Origin: Flectonema sp. DT1601
Lineage: Eukaryota > Euglenozoa > Diplonemea > Diplonemida > Diplonemidae
DNA: 64,000 nt
Assembly (NCBI GenBank): GCA_964019425.1
Contig: OZ025830.1
Span: 620,001-684,000, forward strand
Direction of reading: 5' to 3'
The notes below the pieces were generated by a model, which did no database searches, had not been told where the DNA came from, and worked only from the letters and a program-made list of their open reading frames with translations. Below are positions 20,025 through 33,379 of this stretch, in pieces (the first letter of the stretch is position 1; each line of letters opens with the position of its first letter). The position numbers and the translations under genes are program-made.

Positions 20025-21579
20025 ATGGGACTCGTTAAGGGAGATCAAGTTGAAGTGTTCTACAGATTTGAACATGACGGATCTGGTGATGGAGGAGATA
20101 GCTACTTTCCGGTATTGACCAATGATGCAGGTCTTTTAAACCCCAGATTGGGACACACAGACAGCTGGCAGAGAGCTACTGTTCTTAAGGACTTTGACGA
20201 GACAAAATTTAATGAGAGCCAAAGAGATAGTTGGATTCATGTTGAAATGAGCCACAGAATGTGGTCAAACAGAAAGGGAAAACCACTTGATCTTGGCGAC
20301 CCAATGAATACTCATGTCAAGTTCGTACCACGTGACGTTCGTCCAGCTCCAAAGGGAGACAAGGTAGCTCCAAAAGTATCCTTTTTTGTCATGCGATGGG
20401 GAGGTCCTTACGGAATCCCTGAGCATTCTGAAGATGGTGAGTTCGGTGGATGGGGAGATATCGGTACCTGCATTTGTGATAAATATATTCACACATTCTT
20501 TAGAGTAGTTTATGATTCTATTGGTCCTAACTACGAAGTGTTTTCATGTTTCGTATCACAATCACGTGACCTTGAGAAACTCTACTCTCCTGCAATTTCA
20601 GCCCTCATGACAGGTCAGCGTAAGGTCGGTCTGTACTACCTCTGGCCGGTCGGTTGGCTCGACTGCAACGAAGGACAAACTGGTTACGTTGAAAAAGATT
20701 CTTTATTTACATCTATGCGTCAGTTCGAGTCCTCCGGAATCTCCACAAAGCACCCTCATCCTTCGAACTTGTACCACCTATTTGCGAGTAAGGCTTGGAC
20801 TGCTTCTATGTGTCTCTCATCAGGATTCAATGTTCCATGTACAACAAAACTAAACAGATCACGTGTGTTGGGTGATCTTCTTGGATCAGCGGCAACTTCT
20901 CTCAGAGCACTTGCACAGTTGCAGGCGATGAAATACGACAGACCTGTTGACTCGATCGCGATTGATGATATTTGTGGTGTTGCTAAGTTAGGATTCTCAT
21001 GGGAAGCTCAGGTGTGTATTTTAAAAACTTATTACTTATTATTCAATACCCCCATTCACAATAATCAAACAGGATGTTTTACGCTTCAGAGGAGTCCACG
21101 AACTCGCACAGCGTCTTGAGCACCTTTTAGAGCAGGCGGGTTGCACTACCGACTCAATTTACGTTCAGGAAGAGATTCCAAACGACTGTGAGATTAGAGT
21201 GTATTTGATTGATGGTAAGCCAGCAAAACATCTGTACTCGAGATTTTGTGAAGTTGATGACGAGAGTGGAAGCTACAGCGCCTTTAAAAGAATCGATCAA
21301 AGAGACGTTGTCATCAGAGAGTGGTTTGGTGGAAACGAAATTGGACTTCGCGATGCGGAGGTTCAGATCGAACAATTAACCAACCGTTGGTTAACTTGGA
21401 TGCTTGCTGAACACCCAGAGAGTCCAGCAGTATGCAGAATGGACTTCTTCGTAAAGCTTCACGGTAAAACCGCTACCGTCACCACTGGTGAGCTAACCGA
21501 ACAAGGTGCTTCTATGCTTGGATGGAAAGAAGGACCTCGTTTAACCTTTGATGCTGTGCTCAGACAGTGTCTTAAATAA
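20025..21579 (+). CDS. Conserved protein with ATP-grasp-like C-terminal part
   Basis: Two exons, 20025-21011 and 21073-21579, joined across a 61-bp intron (GTGTGT...AAACAG, phase 0), give 497 residues. The start is the ATG at 20025, about 29 nt after an AG acceptor. The C-terminal part has EEIPNDCEIRVYLIDG, later FFVKLHGKTA and TGELTEQGASMLGW. This pattern of an acidic/Arg core followed by an Arg-Asp and then a Glu near the end recalls ATP-grasp enzymes. The N-terminal 330 residues are Trp-rich, lack recognised motifs, and have no signal or membrane segment. The ATP-grasp call is tentative and the substrate unknown. Confidence 0.7.
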
Positions 21580-22885
21580 AATTACCTGTATTTGTCTGTG
21601 CTTGGGGTTATTCTTCCCTCCAAGTTTTGTATCATTCTATATCGATCAAGCCAAGAATTATCAGAAAAAACTTTTTTTTTAAAAAAAGAAAAAAAAAAAA
21701 AAAGGAAAAAAAAAGAATACAAAAAAAACACTCATGTACGTACCTCAGTTAAGCAGGAAAAGTCAGCTTTGTTGATCTTGATTCCTGCTCTCTATTTCTT
21801 TTTGTTTGCCGAGCATAACAATAAACAGATATGTATCAGGGCACAGCCTAATAATCTCCTAGTAATATGTACTCGCCTGAAGCGTCGTCGATGTACGGGT
21901 CAGCCAACCTTCGTTTTTTAAACCACCTCCACTACCACCATAGGTGGATTGATTTATCCCACAAGAATTTATTTATTCAAAATGCCTGCGCCCTAATGGG
22001 GGTGTCGTTATTACACAAAATACGAAGGAAAAAAAAAAAAAAAATGAAAATTAAATCGGCCAACTTCACTTTTTTTTTTTTTTTTTATAAATTTTTTTTT
22101 TATTCACACTTTTTTTGTTTTGTGTTGCAACTCCGAATAAATGAAATAAGGTTGCTGTGATCGTTTTTTTCTGTCAAACAATAAGTATTGTTGATACAAA
22201 AAAAAAAAGAGAAAAAAAAAAAAAAAAAAAAAGAAGGAACGGAATGGAATAACACTACTCTGCGTATCCGAAAATGGTCTAAGTCTGCTGAGATGAAGGT
22301 TTTTTTTTTTCTTTTTCTCTCTCCTAAATCTTCATAAAAACACATGTTGAGGAAAAAAAAAAGAAAAAAAAAAAAAAGGAAAACTGGGTAAGATTTAATA
22401 CTAGCATCCCACCCTATCTTTAAAACAGAAAAAAAAGAAGACAGCTGAAAAAAGAAAACAAAACAAGAAAAGTGTTCCGCATCAGATGATCTACTGTAGG
22501 AAATTATCAAAAAGAAAAAAAGAAACTTTGACACTTGAAGTAAGCGTTTTGCGTTACCGATCTTCAAAAAAAAAAAAAAAAAACGCTTCATCCACTACAG
22601 TGAAAAGAAAAGGAAAAAAAAAAAAAAAAAAGAAGAGAAATTTGTCACTGGTTCTTATTCCGTTCTCTTCATCATATGGTAGCATAAGGAAATTAAAAAA
22701 AAAAAAAACCAAAAGTTGGTTTGCCTTTTGTCTTAATAACAATTAAATTACCCTCCAGGTAATCAGAACGGATATTGCTGAAGAAGGTATCAAAGATGAC
22801 TGATGTGCAGGTGCTTCAATTTCGTAAAATAAATAAAATAATATTTTTTTTAATTATTCAGGTGAGATAAAAAAAAAAGAATAAA
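21580..22885. other. Intergenic region, A/T homopolymers
   Basis: No gene or RNA recognised; alternating A and T runs dominate. A TAATTATTCAG at 22861 is the likely acceptor for the kinase gene, 24 nt before its ATG. Confidence 0.5.
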
Positions 22886-25800
22886 ATGTCGTTAATTCTA
22901 ATCCTTATTCTCACCTCATTGTTGGTGAGTGGATCAGGACTCTGCTGCTATCAGTGTGTCGATGGATGTGACAGTTGCTATGGCTGCTGGGGAGCGACAT
23001 CGGCATGCAACATTGACACCTTAGCATGCAAAGCATGTTTAGGTAGTTGGTGTCAAGAAGTCCCACCTGAGCCACCGAATGTTAATAGTCACGTTATAGT
23101 TCCCAGTAAGTTATCCAAGAATGAAACAGAGATGGGACCCGAACCTCGAGACATACAGGTCGGATCACCCATAATTAACTCCAATCATATTTTCTGGACT
23201 GGATTAACAAAGAATCTCAGCGGCAACTTATACGTCGCCGACGTCTCTGGAATCTCCCCTATGTTGAGCATTCAACTTTCAAGTCAGAATACAATTGGTG
23301 TAGGTGACCCTAAGATGATTGATGCTGATCCCGACAGAATATATGTTTCGCATTGGAATCAAACAAAGCGACTTGTTGACTGCGTAATAAGAAATAAAAC
23401 TAACTTAGAATTATCCTGGTCAGTCGAGATCGATGGTCTGTCTGAAATAAGTGTTTCTGCCGAAGGGTTTTATTACACAGCATCTAGTGGAAGTGTTCGT
23501 AACTATGATTGGTCAGGGACAGAGGGATGGGGATCTAAGAAACTTGCTGAACCTACTTTTCCACCAACCTACATTGATGGATATGTATATGCCGTAGGAT
23601 CTGGTTTATTCTTATCTTCGTTGTATAAAATTAATGCGTTTGATGGAAGTGTTATGTGGAGTGCTCCAGTTAGGACCTTCATATGGAATCCTTTAGTTGT
23701 ATCGAATTCAGAATATGTTATACTATGTTCTACCCGATATGATCTACGTAACACAAACAATCAACCGACAGCTGTTATTAGTATTCTTCATTCTAATGGA
23801 GAACGTGCTTTTGATTTTACAGCTGCGGGAGTGATAAGATCACCGGTGATAGCGAAAGTGAATTCTGATTGGAAATTGTTTTTTACAACATGTGAACGGG
23901 CTTCATTGTGGTCTCTTGATCATTATGCCTGGACAAAATGCAAAGTTTGGGGAACCGTCATCCAACCAACAGGTATTGTGATTGAATGGGTGTATGTCCC
24001 TGAACATTATATTTCACTTGGAAAGAGTACATATGAAAATTCTGTTTTATATATTTCTGTTTCCGCGTCTTACGAGTACAATTTTTATGATAAGCAGCTT
24101 CTGTCTATCGATGTCGTGACTGGTAATGTTTCTTGGTCGTTTACACCAGAAAATTCGCTTTCGAATAGCTCATCATCCAGTTTAACGTTTTCTGTTTATC
24201 AAGCACCGTCGGAACCATTGTTATCAATTGTGGTAACAAGCAACGAAACTAAAAAAATACTAACATACTCAGTTGAACCTGATGCCATGACGATGTCTCC
24301 GGGATTACAAACTCCAGCACCTAATCCCAGTAGAGTCCCGGAATCTGCAGATGCGTCGTTGACATGGTTTTACATGACATTACCATTCCTATCCTTTCTA
24401 TTTATCGCTGCGATTGCTGCTGCTTTGTACTACAGAATGAGATCAAAGCACAGTGACTGTCGAAGAGCTAAGTCGTTTACATCTGATAGGCATAATGAAA
24501 TTCCTCTTATTGATATTTCTAGTGGTCTCGTAGGGATAGAGAATCACGGATACTCTTTTATAAAAAAACTCGGAAAGGGAGGATTTGGAACTGTCTTTTT
24601 GGTGGAAAATACTAAAACAACAACACCAAACAACAACCTTTATTGTTTAAAACAAATTGAAATAACAACTAAGAGAGCCCGTCGAGTTGCTGATAATGAA
24701 GTAAATGTTCTTAGAAACATTCCTCGTCATAAGGGAACGATCGATGTGATTGAATCCTTTACTGAGGGGAATTCAGTTTATTTAGTGTTGCCTTACTATA
24801 AGAGGGGAGACTTGGAGGGTTATATTAATGAAAATGCATCAGACATTCCAGAGCACACGATACTTGGGTTTTTATTGCAGCTTGCTGAAGCTCTCGATCA
24901 TTTACATTCAATAAATCCACCGATCATTCATAGAGATCTGAAGCCAGCGAATATCTTATTATCGGGTGATGCAATGAAAGTTGTGATTACAGACTTTGGT
25001 TTAGCGTCGTTTTCAAATGCGACTTATCTACACACACATGCTGGAACCATGGCATACATGGCACCAGAAGCCTTTGATGGACCGTATGATCAACGTGTTG
25101 ATATCTGGTCTCTCGGGTGCGTTCTTTACGCTTTGGCAATTCGAAGACCAAATGCGAAAGTGTTGTGTGTTCATGCTGGAAGAAAAAATTTTCATGAAGA
25201 CGTCTCAAACGAAATTAGAAACAAAGGTTACTCAGCTCTACTTGTGGATAACGTTAGACAGATGCTTCAAACAAATAGAAGAGCTCGTCCTAGTGCAGAA
25301 GAAATCGTTCACAGACTTTTAGATGCTGGTGTTGTATCAGATAAGAACCAAATACAAGTACTCGATGATGCTATTCCTTTACCAACACAACCTGCTAGGT
25401 GTGGTGTCATAGAAGGGATACCACATCCATTGAGGGTAGCGTTTACTCCTCTTGGATCAAAGGCTCAGAGTGGTAAGAAGAGTGGTTGTCGTTTTACTAA
25501 ATTTCTAAATCGTAATAAGAATTCATCAAACATTGATAGTCAGATTGTTAATGCGGTACCAATGCCTGTGATTGAACTTAAACATGTTAATCAACCAAGT
25601 ATCCATGATGATGGTTCAATCATGTTTCATGAAGAAAGTATTGAAAAATGTGTTGTAGCTCCTCAAGCTCAAATCCAATTAGTTGACATGCATGCTGCTG
25701 CTGCTCCAAAACCTAGTATTTTTCTACCAGTTGGGGTTCCTGTATTTGATTCTCAGTCATCCAGCAATAGCAATTCAGATTGTGACTTAAATGATGCGAG

Positions 25801-26083
25801 TCCTTATTATAATAACATTGGGGAGGATGTAGAAGCTTTAAAACTTGAACAGGAAATACAAGCTGCTCCTAGACCTAGTCTTTTTGTACCCGGTAAGAAT
25901 ATGATTACTGACTCTCACACATCTGGCATTGATGACGATGGTACCAGCTTGTCTTCGCCGCCTCAGGATGCGGTTCCGAGGCCAAGCATAAACCTGTTAC
26001 CGCCTTACATGAATACTTCCGCTGGGGTTCAATTCCCTGAGAGTGATACATATACAGATAGCTCTTGTATAATTGCTGAGTGA
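22886..26083 (+). CDS. Receptor-type Ser/Thr protein kinase
   Basis: 1,065 residues. A signal peptide (about 1-18) precedes a Cys-rich knot (about 19-56, ten Cys). The ectodomain to about 490 has repeated [15 protein letters not shown] and [10 protein letters not shown]-type blocks like PQQ/WD propeller strands. One membrane span is at about 494-516. The kinase domain spans about 555-815, with GKGGFGTV (from 563), HRDLKPAN (682), DFG (703), the APE of MAPEAF, and DIWSLGCV. All catalytic residues are present, so activity is expected. The tail repeats an A/V-P-K/R-PS-I/L-x-x-P motif three times (about 940, 993, 1030), possibly docking or phosphorylation sites. It probably transmits an extracellular cue; the architecture resembles receptor kinases that evolved independently in protists. 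Confidence 0.92.
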   Translation: MSLILILILTSLLVSGSGLCCYQCVDGCDSCYGCWGATSACNIDTLACKACLGSWCQEVPPEPPNVNSHVIVPSKLSKNETEMGPEPRDIQVGSPIINSNHIFWTGLTKNLSGNLYVADVSGISPMLSIQLSSQNTIGVGDPKMIDADPDRIYVSHWNQTKRLVDCVIRNKTNLELSWSVEIDGLSEISVSAEGFYYTASSGSVRNYDWSGTEGWGSKKLAEPTFPPTYIDGYVYAVGSGLFLSSLYKINAFDGSVMWSAPVRTFIWNPLVVSNSEYVILCSTRYDLRNTNNQPTAVISILHSNGERAFDFTAAGVIRSPVIAKVNSDWKLFFTTCERASLWSLDHYAWTKCKVWGTVIQPTGIVIEWVYVPEHYISLGKSTYENSVLYISVSASYEYNFYDKQLLSIDVVTGNVSWSFTPENSLSNSSSSSLTFSVYQAPSEPLLSIVVTSNETKKILTYSVEPDAMTMSPGLQTPAPNPSRVPESADASLTWFYMTLPFLSFLFIAAIAAALYYRMRSKHSDCRRAKSFTSDRHNEIPLIDISSGLVGIENHGYSFIKKLGKGGFGTVFLVENTKTTTPNNNLYCLKQIEITTKRARRVADNEVNVLRNIPRHKGTIDVIESFTEGNSVYLVLPYYKRGDLEGYINENASDIPEHTILGFLLQLAEALDHLHSINPPIIHRDLKPANILLSGDAMKVVITDFGLASFSNATYLHTHAGTMAYMAPEAFDGPYDQRVDIWSLGCVLYALAIRRPNAKVLCVHAGRKNFHEDVSNEIRNKGYSALLVDNVRQMLQTNRRARPSAEEIVHRLLDAGVVSDKNQIQVLDDAIPLPTQPARCGVIEGIPHPLRVAFTPLGSKAQSGKKSGCRFTKFLNRNKNSSNIDSQIVNAVPMPVIELKHVNQPSIHDDGSIMFHEESIEKCVVAPQAQIQLVDMHAAAAPKPSIFLPVGVPVFDSQSSSNSNSDCDLNDASPYYNNIGEDVEALKLEQEIQAAPRPSLFVPGKNMITDSHTSGIDDDGTSLSSPPQDAVPRPSINLLPPYMNTSAGVQFPESDTYTDSSCIIAE

Positions 26084-27598
26084 ATATGAGTAATTATTGT
26101 GACTGAACTTTTTTGTTTTGTTGTGTATAAGTTTGCCGTTTTTTTTTTTTTCCTGTTGGGGATACCATCCTCTTTAAAAAAAAGAAGAAAAAAAAAAACT
26201 GGCTGGTGCGTTTTTTATTTTTATTTTTATTATTATTTTTTTTTTTTATATAAATCTATTCTTCGTGTATTTCTCAGCAAGTTTAGACCTAAGGTAGTGA
26301 TTCGTACACAATGACAAGAAAACTTTTTATTTTCTAAATTCATAACATTGCGTCATCGATTTGATTCGCAAAGCCATTTAAATGGCGTTTTTTTTTCCCT
26401 TCCTTATAGCTACTGTTCTTAGATATGTCAGGCTTTTTTCTTTTTTAACCTTTTTTTTTTCATCTCGAAGACATGTTTTACGAGCGAAAGAGAATTGCGG
26501 CAGCGTAACGTTAACACCCCTTACTTTATAGGCTTGTTTCCGGTTGCGCACAAACAAAAACAAAGCGTGTGAATTATATAATGAGGTATCGTTCTTTTTT
26601 ATCAGAATTGTTTTTTTTTTTGGGTAACTCCGGTTTTTTTTTTTTTTTTTTGATCAAAAAAAAAAGAAGAAGAAATTGTGAGGGGAGTTATACCGAATTA
26701 AACATACGAGTGGTTTTTTTATTATTTTATATTAAATTTCTTTTGTTCACTATTCGTTAAAGAGAACAACTATTATTTCAACAACGTGAATAGTTCTACT
26801 TCTCAAAGGAAAGTAAGTGGTTTTGACTACCTGACATGTTGCCTGAAGCCACTAGCTAATAAAGTAAACGGTGTCTCTGCATTTTTCTTTTGACTACTGT
26901 TTTCCTGCCATTTGTAAGAATTTGTTTTGTTTTGATTTTTTTTTTTTTTTTTTAAATTCAATTTTTCCTCACCCACACAGTGTGGATTGAGTTGTTATCT
27001 AACCAACTACTTAATAAGATAACTTTTCCGATGTGCACTTTTTGTGGTAATAACCAGATGAATAATATGTTTTATCGGGATGTTTTCCTCCTCTCAGAAG
27101 CCATCTTTTAGACTTGTCCTTACAGTTGATCAGGTTGCCTCTCAGATTGGATTTTTTTTTCTTTTTCCCCTTCGTCGCAGAAATTTATTCTAGCGATCTA
27201 ACCTAAATTCGGTTCTTTTACCCACCTTTTTTGATCTCTCGATTTGCGCTATTGATCTTGTCATTTGTGATGATGGTTATTTGATTTTCCGTTCTGTTAA
27301 GATCCTATTCCGAAAAAAAAAATTTTTTTTTTTTTTTGTTTGTGTTCTTTTTTTCTTCTTCTCTCTCCTTATAACCTTGCCAAAAAAACAAAAAAACAAA
27401 AAAAAAAACAAAACACGCCGTTTTGTCTGTACGAGTTGGGAAGTATTTTTTGTGACTTTGTTTCTTAGTGTGATATCAGTGTTCTTTAAGAACGATGCAA
27501 ATTTCTGACTCTCGCTGCGTCTTTGTAAATGACGCCAAGCGTGTTTCCTGGATTTATGGGTGTGTAATAGTGATAAATATGTGCATAATAATAATGAT

Positions 27599-27633
<35 letters not shown>

Positions 27634-27982
27634 AAAAACTGATATTCTGCTAATCAACATGCTAAAATTACCGACTGTAAAACAAAGGAGGAGAACGAAA
27701 AAAAGAAAACAAAAAAAAACCACAAACTTCTACCTGCAATGCCAAACACGTCATGGCTTTTGCACTTCGCTTTTTTTTTTTTTTTTTTTTTTTTTTCTTT
27801 TTTACCTTTTTTTTCAACAAATAAAAGAAAAGAAGGAAAAAAAAAAAAAAAAAAAGAGCACAAAATTATTCAGTAAGTCATATACGGATTCCATATTTTT
27901 TTTATATTCAATTTTTTTTTTTAATTTTTATTAAAATAAGTAACTTTATAAATATTAACATTCTTCAGGTATAATTTATAAC
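26084..27982. other. Intergenic region with a SINE-like repeat
   Basis: No gene seen. It contains repeat family 2 copy 2 (26452-26556) and long A/T runs, including A of about 30 at 27603-27631. ATTCTTCAG at 27968 is the likely acceptor for the next gene. Confidence 0.5.
26452..26556 (-). repeat. SINE-like repeat family 2, copy 2
   Basis: On the - strand it reads GTTTGTGCGCAACCGG, then TTACGCTGCCGCAATTCTCTTT, and ends in an A-run (T run 26450-26459 on +). It is the most diverged copy but keeps the block order of 34441-34540, including an upstream TCACAC. Confidence 0.6.
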
Positions 27983-29354
27983 ATGTCAGGTTGGGATGAC
28001 CGACACAAGCAAGGAGGAGGACAAAGATGGAAAGATAACGAGAATAATTTAAGTTCTGGTGGGAGGGCTGGAGGAGGGAATCGCGATAGGGATGATCGTC
28101 GGTACGGAAATAACAACAACAACAACAACAACAACAGCAGCAACAACACCAACAGATCTAACTGGAATGACAATAAATCGAAACGTGATGAAGATCAGCA
28201 AAGAAACCGTACGCAAAATAGATCTCGAGAATGGGACGGACAAAAATCCGAAAACTGGGTTTCAGCAGCTTGCTCTGCGGCAGGTATCGGATTATCGACA
28301 ACAGACGCTATTAAATCTCAGTGTAGTAATGAAGAAATTTGCTTCATTCTAGCCGAGTGTTTCAAAGCCGGAAACATTCCACAAAATGCCTTAAATAGCA
28401 TCGCTAATAACATGGTGAAAGATTATGAGTTTTCATCAAAAAAACAAAAACGAAAGCGGGGTGGATCCGAGGAGCCCTCCAAGGGCTCACGGACATGCAC
28501 TGCCTGCAGTAAGGCAAAACCAAATCTTCAAAAATGCTGCAGAGGCGTCTATTACTGTTCCGTTGAATGTCAACATACTCATTGGGACACTCACGAAGAG
28601 TATTGTGGAAGAGGTGATGAAAATAACGACAAAATACATAAGCGATCCCCGTCACCTGAACCGCAAAAGAAATCACAACCAAAATCTGAAATTTCACGGG
28701 AACCAACCCCACCAAGATACCCACAGCCATGTTCTGATTCAGAGTTTGCTTCTCGTATGAAGTGGCTCACTAACGATGGTGTCCTCACAAAGGATGAATG
28801 TTTTAAGTTTGACGATGACTGGGACACTCGAACCTCCAAAGAACGTGAAGAAATCCGTCTCTACAATGAAAGGATGGCTGTGAAAGATGAAACAATGAAG
28901 CGAATGGAAGAACGAAAACGTCAATTCCTCGAAACCAGAAAAGAGCACAGAGAACAAGAATACAGAGACACAGACTACAGAGAGCCACGTGAAGACTACA
29001 GAGAGCCACGTGAAGATTTTCGTAGACACGTTTCTGAAGAGAAACCAGAAACTAAAATTGAAGCTCCACTGGAGAGGATGTCAAGAGGTGGTACTGATGA
29101 TGATGAAATCGACTTCGAAGATGACCACTCATCAACTCACAACAGAACACCTGTTAAGAGAGAATCTGCATCCGAACTCAAACAAGATGCTCGTGAAACC
29201 AAATTAGATCACGAAAGTGAAGAAGACGTTCTTCGCGGCGACGTATGTAATTATATTTTAACAAAACAGCAACAACAACACCCTTTACTTAAAAAAAAAA
29301 AAATATAAAATGAAAAAACAGTCTCAGTCTTCATCAGCAGAAGACATCAATTAG
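27983..29354 (+). CDS. MYND zinc-finger protein
   Basis: Two exons, 27983-29242 and 29322-29354, joined across a 79-bp GTATGT...AACAG intron in phase 0, give 430 residues ending SQSSSAEDIN. The N terminus is Gly/Arg/Asn-rich with a polyasparagine run (codons AAC at about 28112). A MYND finger lies at 172-208: CTAC, CCRGVYYC, C.H and H...C in the usual spacing. The remainder is charged, with Arg/Glu repeats (DYREPRED twice) and acidic blocks. MYND fingers bind proline-rich partners, so a nuclear or cytoplasmic adaptor role is likely. If the intron were retained, a different lysine-rich ending would result. The start is 14 nt after a TTCAG acceptor. Confidence 0.85.
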
Positions 29355-29956
29355 ACCGACCTCCGCCGTACGGTTGAACATAACTGATGGTCTGAACCTA
29401 TCAAGTTAGTAACATCAGGTTACTACTGATAAGCTGGACCCAGTCATCACAAACTTTTTGTGTTATCGAGTTGCTCACTGTGGCATTTTGTATTAAAAAA
29501 AACTCGCCGTCACACAGAAAAAAAGTTGTACTGGGTTTCCGTAGGGATGTGCTCAAGTGAGAATTAAAAAAAGCGCAGCTGGTATAGAATAGCAGTGATC
29601 ACATGGATGTGTTTTTTTACCCGCCCAACTTTGGGAGAGTAACGAACAACGACAATAAAAAAAAAAAAAAAAATATGGAGGAAAGTTTAAACAAAATTCG
29701 AAAAAGCAAAAAAAAAAAAAAAAAAAAAGAAAGTGTTTGTCCTCTTAGTCTGTGGCGAGTGTCACCACCAGCATTGTTGGTGGTTTTGGATTTTTAGTAG
29801 TTTTTTGTTGTCCGTGAGGTAATCCAGTGTTTTGCAAACACAGGTGAAAAAAAAAAAAAAAAAAAAAAATCATATATTACTATGCTGTTGACTTTAAAAC
29901 GAATAAAATCGACGAGTTTAGAATTAACTTTTTCTCCTTAGGCACCTGAACGTAAA
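29355..29956. other. Intergenic region
   Basis: No gene seen. A runs occur near 29658, 29710 and 29849; TTTTTCTCCTTAG at 29941 is the likely acceptor for the next gene, 15 nt before its ATG. Confidence 0.5.
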
Positions 29957-32593
29957 ATGATGCCAACTCTTCATCCAGTCGGGTCCTTGAAATTGGACAC
30001 GCCGGCATCGATTAGCATTCCTCCTACATCTCTGTTGTCAAAGCAGCCTGGTAATAATTGGGATGATGCTGCTTTCAAACGAACACATACGAAGAATCAA
30101 TCTCTACAGAAAATGATGTTGGGACATACTGAAAATAAATATCAAGAGACTTATATAAAAAAGACTAAAGACTTAGACTTGAACGGGTTCACTGAATCAA
30201 GTAGAAAATTAGCCAACCATCTTGAGAGTACAGATATAGACCCAGAGACTGACACGTCACAGTGGCTTGATATGGAAGGAAAAGTACTTCGTTTCTACGG
30301 TTACTGGAAAGAACCAGCAGTTGAACAAGATAGTAAAGATGAAATAAGGAAAGTAATCATCAGTATATTCCCTCACGATGAGACTGTCAGAGTGGTAGAA
30401 CCAAAAACGCCCAATAGTGGAATCCAAGGAGGGACACTAGTCAGAAGACATAGAATACCAGCCTCTGCAGAATCAAAACAGAAAAGAACAAACCAATTGA
30501 GCGCAGGAAACACGTCATTATCTGATGATCACTTGAACCCAAACGATTTCGTAGTCGGTGATGAAATCATTATTTATGGAAAACGTATCACGCTCGTTGA
30601 CTGCGATGGTTTTACGAGAGAGCTTCTCGCAGCTCTTGGGTGTGATGCCCCAAGTTCGATTCCGTATCCGGATGGAACCTACGCTTCAAATCAACCAGAA
30701 TGCATTACATCTCCATCTACTCGATCTGCAAGAAATTTTACTGATTATGATTTTAGAAAAACTCATGAGCACAGTGCTAAAGGTAGAATCGTATCGCACT
30801 ACCCTAATGACATTCAGAGAGTTCAGAGGTTTCTAGCAGGTGATTCTCAAGTGTGTAGGTACTGGGCAGTTTGGAATGATGCTGACAACCCTCATGGAGA
30901 TGTCCGAATGTTTGAAATTCGATACTACCTGTTAGACGGAACTGCTGAAATACTTGAGAATCTTCCTCCAAATAGCGGACGAGAACCCAGTAGATCATTC
31001 TGCGCTAGACGCAAACTACCAAAACCAGGAATGGCGACAGGAGCTGACTTGACATTCACAAACAGAGCCAACGGTTTTAGATATGAAGCACCAGCTGGAG
31101 TTCAAGAACGAGACTGCTACTACGACTACGATGATATCGGAATTGGTGAAACCCTCTCAGTCTTTGGTAGGAAATTACAGATATACGCTTGTGATAAATG
31201 GACGAGAGATCACTACACTCAACAGGGAATTGAAGTTCCTGAGGACATTGATATTTCTTACTTAACAAGAAAACCAACTCCACCATCACTAAAGCCACCA
31301 AAACACAACGGATTCGGAACAGAAGCTGACTCAATTGGTAATTGTAAATCTCTTGTTCTACGCGCTCCAAAACAAGATGTAGTTAAATGGCATAAACACG
31401 TTAATACGTTATTACGATACAAGTGCAAATTACATTCACCGAAAGACCCAAATGACGGTCTAAGGAGGTTTATATTAACTTTCTATGTGGCAGATGACAC
31501 TTTAATGATTAATGAAATCAGTGTGAGGAATACTGGTTATTTGGCTGGAAGGTTTTTGAAGAGGCAGAAGATTAAAAAATCTGAAAATTCTGATGGAGAT
31601 CCGATTTATTATCGACACGAAGACATCGTACCGGGTGAAATATTAATAGTTTTTAATCATAAATTTGAGATGTTGTCGATGGATGATTTCACGAAGACCT
31701 TTAAAGATGAAGAGAGCAATCCAACCGATCAAACGATTCAAAAGGAAGTTTCACCAAAACGTGTAACCGAATTAGCAATGCAGCTTCGTGGTGTTATTAT
31801 GACCAAACACATCAACTTGACAGATGCGTTTCGTCATTACGATCACGACAGAGATGGATCGTTACCATTACATGAATTTAGTGAATTATTATCATCTTTA
31901 CATATTAAAGCAACTCATTCTGAGGCTGTTGCGCTACTCACTCACCTCGACATTGACGGTGATGGTCGTCTAAATCTCAATGACTTTGCTGTAGCAATAA
32001 CAGGAAATAATGTGAAATCATTTCTTGATGGGGAAGGACAAGAGTTTGGGATGGTGAAGCCTATGCAAGTTGAAGATGCTTCGAAGTACATCCGTCTGGC
32101 AGCACAGCGTCCTCAGGAAGTTCTTCGTCAGAAAGTACTTCGAACATTCAGAGAGAAGGTAGACGCTCGTCAGATGAATTTATTTGAGATGTTTCGACTG
32201 CTATCAACAATGCCATCATCATTCAAAGATCACACAAAGAGTAACGACGTTGCCGCCTTAGGAAGTGGTGGCACCGATTCCTTACTCGGACCAGTTCAGC
32301 TTCGACGTGGTGTCCAAGAACGTTTCAACTTCGGGTTCTCAGAAACAGAGATGGATCACCTTATGCATTTCTTCTTCCCAACTCTCCCAAAGGTATGTTT
32401 TCTTTTTTTTTTTAAATTCTTTTTATTGTACCATTAGACTGAACAAAGTGAATAACCATCACACCAACAGGAGCTACGTTCAGCACCTCGCGAGCAGACT
32501 GCTGCATATCGACTGTCGTTGTCGGTGTTTCAGGAAAAGTGGGGAGAGTTGGAAGCGATAGGGCAATTAGCTCCAGACAAAACCTTGAAATAA
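29957..32593 (+). CDS. EFHC/RIB72-like axonemal protein (three DM10 domains, EF-hands)
   Basis: Two exons, 29957-32392 and 32471-32593 (78-bp intron GTATGT...CAACAG, phase 0), give 852 residues. Three DM10 domains lie at about 100-222, 285-420 and 462-585, each with a FYGYWKE/RYWAVWN/RYKCKL-like strand and a final VGDEIIIYGK, IGETLSVFGR or PGEILIVFNH motif. EF-hands follow: DHDRDGSLPLHEF (about 630) and DIDGDGRLNLNDF (about 665), both with proper Ca ligands. EFHC1 and Chlamydomonas Rib72 have this layout and sit inside ciliary doublet microtubules, so this organism very likely builds a flagellum. The second exon supplies the last 40 residues, which continue the helical C terminus. Confidence 0.93.
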
Positions 32594-33379
32594 GCGTTTT
32601 AATCGTTGTTGTTGTTTAAGAAAAGAAAATATAATAAAAAAACCTTCTGGTTTTTTTGTTATTTTTTTTTCCATTCTTTTTTTTCACACTTTTTTTTTTT
32701 TTTTTTTTGAGACAACTACGTTACGGACACAGTTCTATTTTTTGTGGGTCTGTACGTTGTTTCGAATTGCGGATTAAGGACCGAACCCGTTTTATGGTTC
32801 ACAGCTAATTCATTGTATCCGATATGAAATGATTTTTTATTTGTGCGAAATTTTCAAAAAAAAAAAAAAAAAGAAGCGTAAAATTCCCCTCACTTTTCCC
32901 CCGTTTCTTCTGTACAAACGCCTGTGAAATATTTCATTTTTTTTTTTTTTTGTTTCTTCATTTAAATCATTATTTAAATAATTCTTTTTGAAAAGGATGA
33001 CAGAAACACATCGTCAGACAACAATACATCAATAGGGATGTGAGTGTTCTCTCTGCAGGCTTACCTAACTATTGTTTGGCGTCTAACCAAAGAGAAATGA
33101 CGTACAATTCTCATTCTGATATCGACACGTAATAAATCCAACTGAGATGGGATAGGTGAAGTGGATGACAGTTCGAAGTAGAAACACTGCAATACTTTAA
33201 TGCGGATTAGAAGTTTCTTTGCAGTTGATCTGCAGAGGAGAACAAAAAAAAAAAAAAAAAAAAAAAAAGAAAGTACGATTCTCATGATGGTTGATTTTAT
33301 TACGCTTTTTTGAGTCTTTTCATTTTTTATTTACAGAACTCAACCAACACCAACAAACAAGAAAAAAGAAATAATAATA
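32594..33379. other. Intergenic region
   Basis: No gene or RNA recognised; homopolymer-rich. TTTTTTATTTACAG at 33336 is the likely acceptor of the rhodanese gene. Confidence 0.5.
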
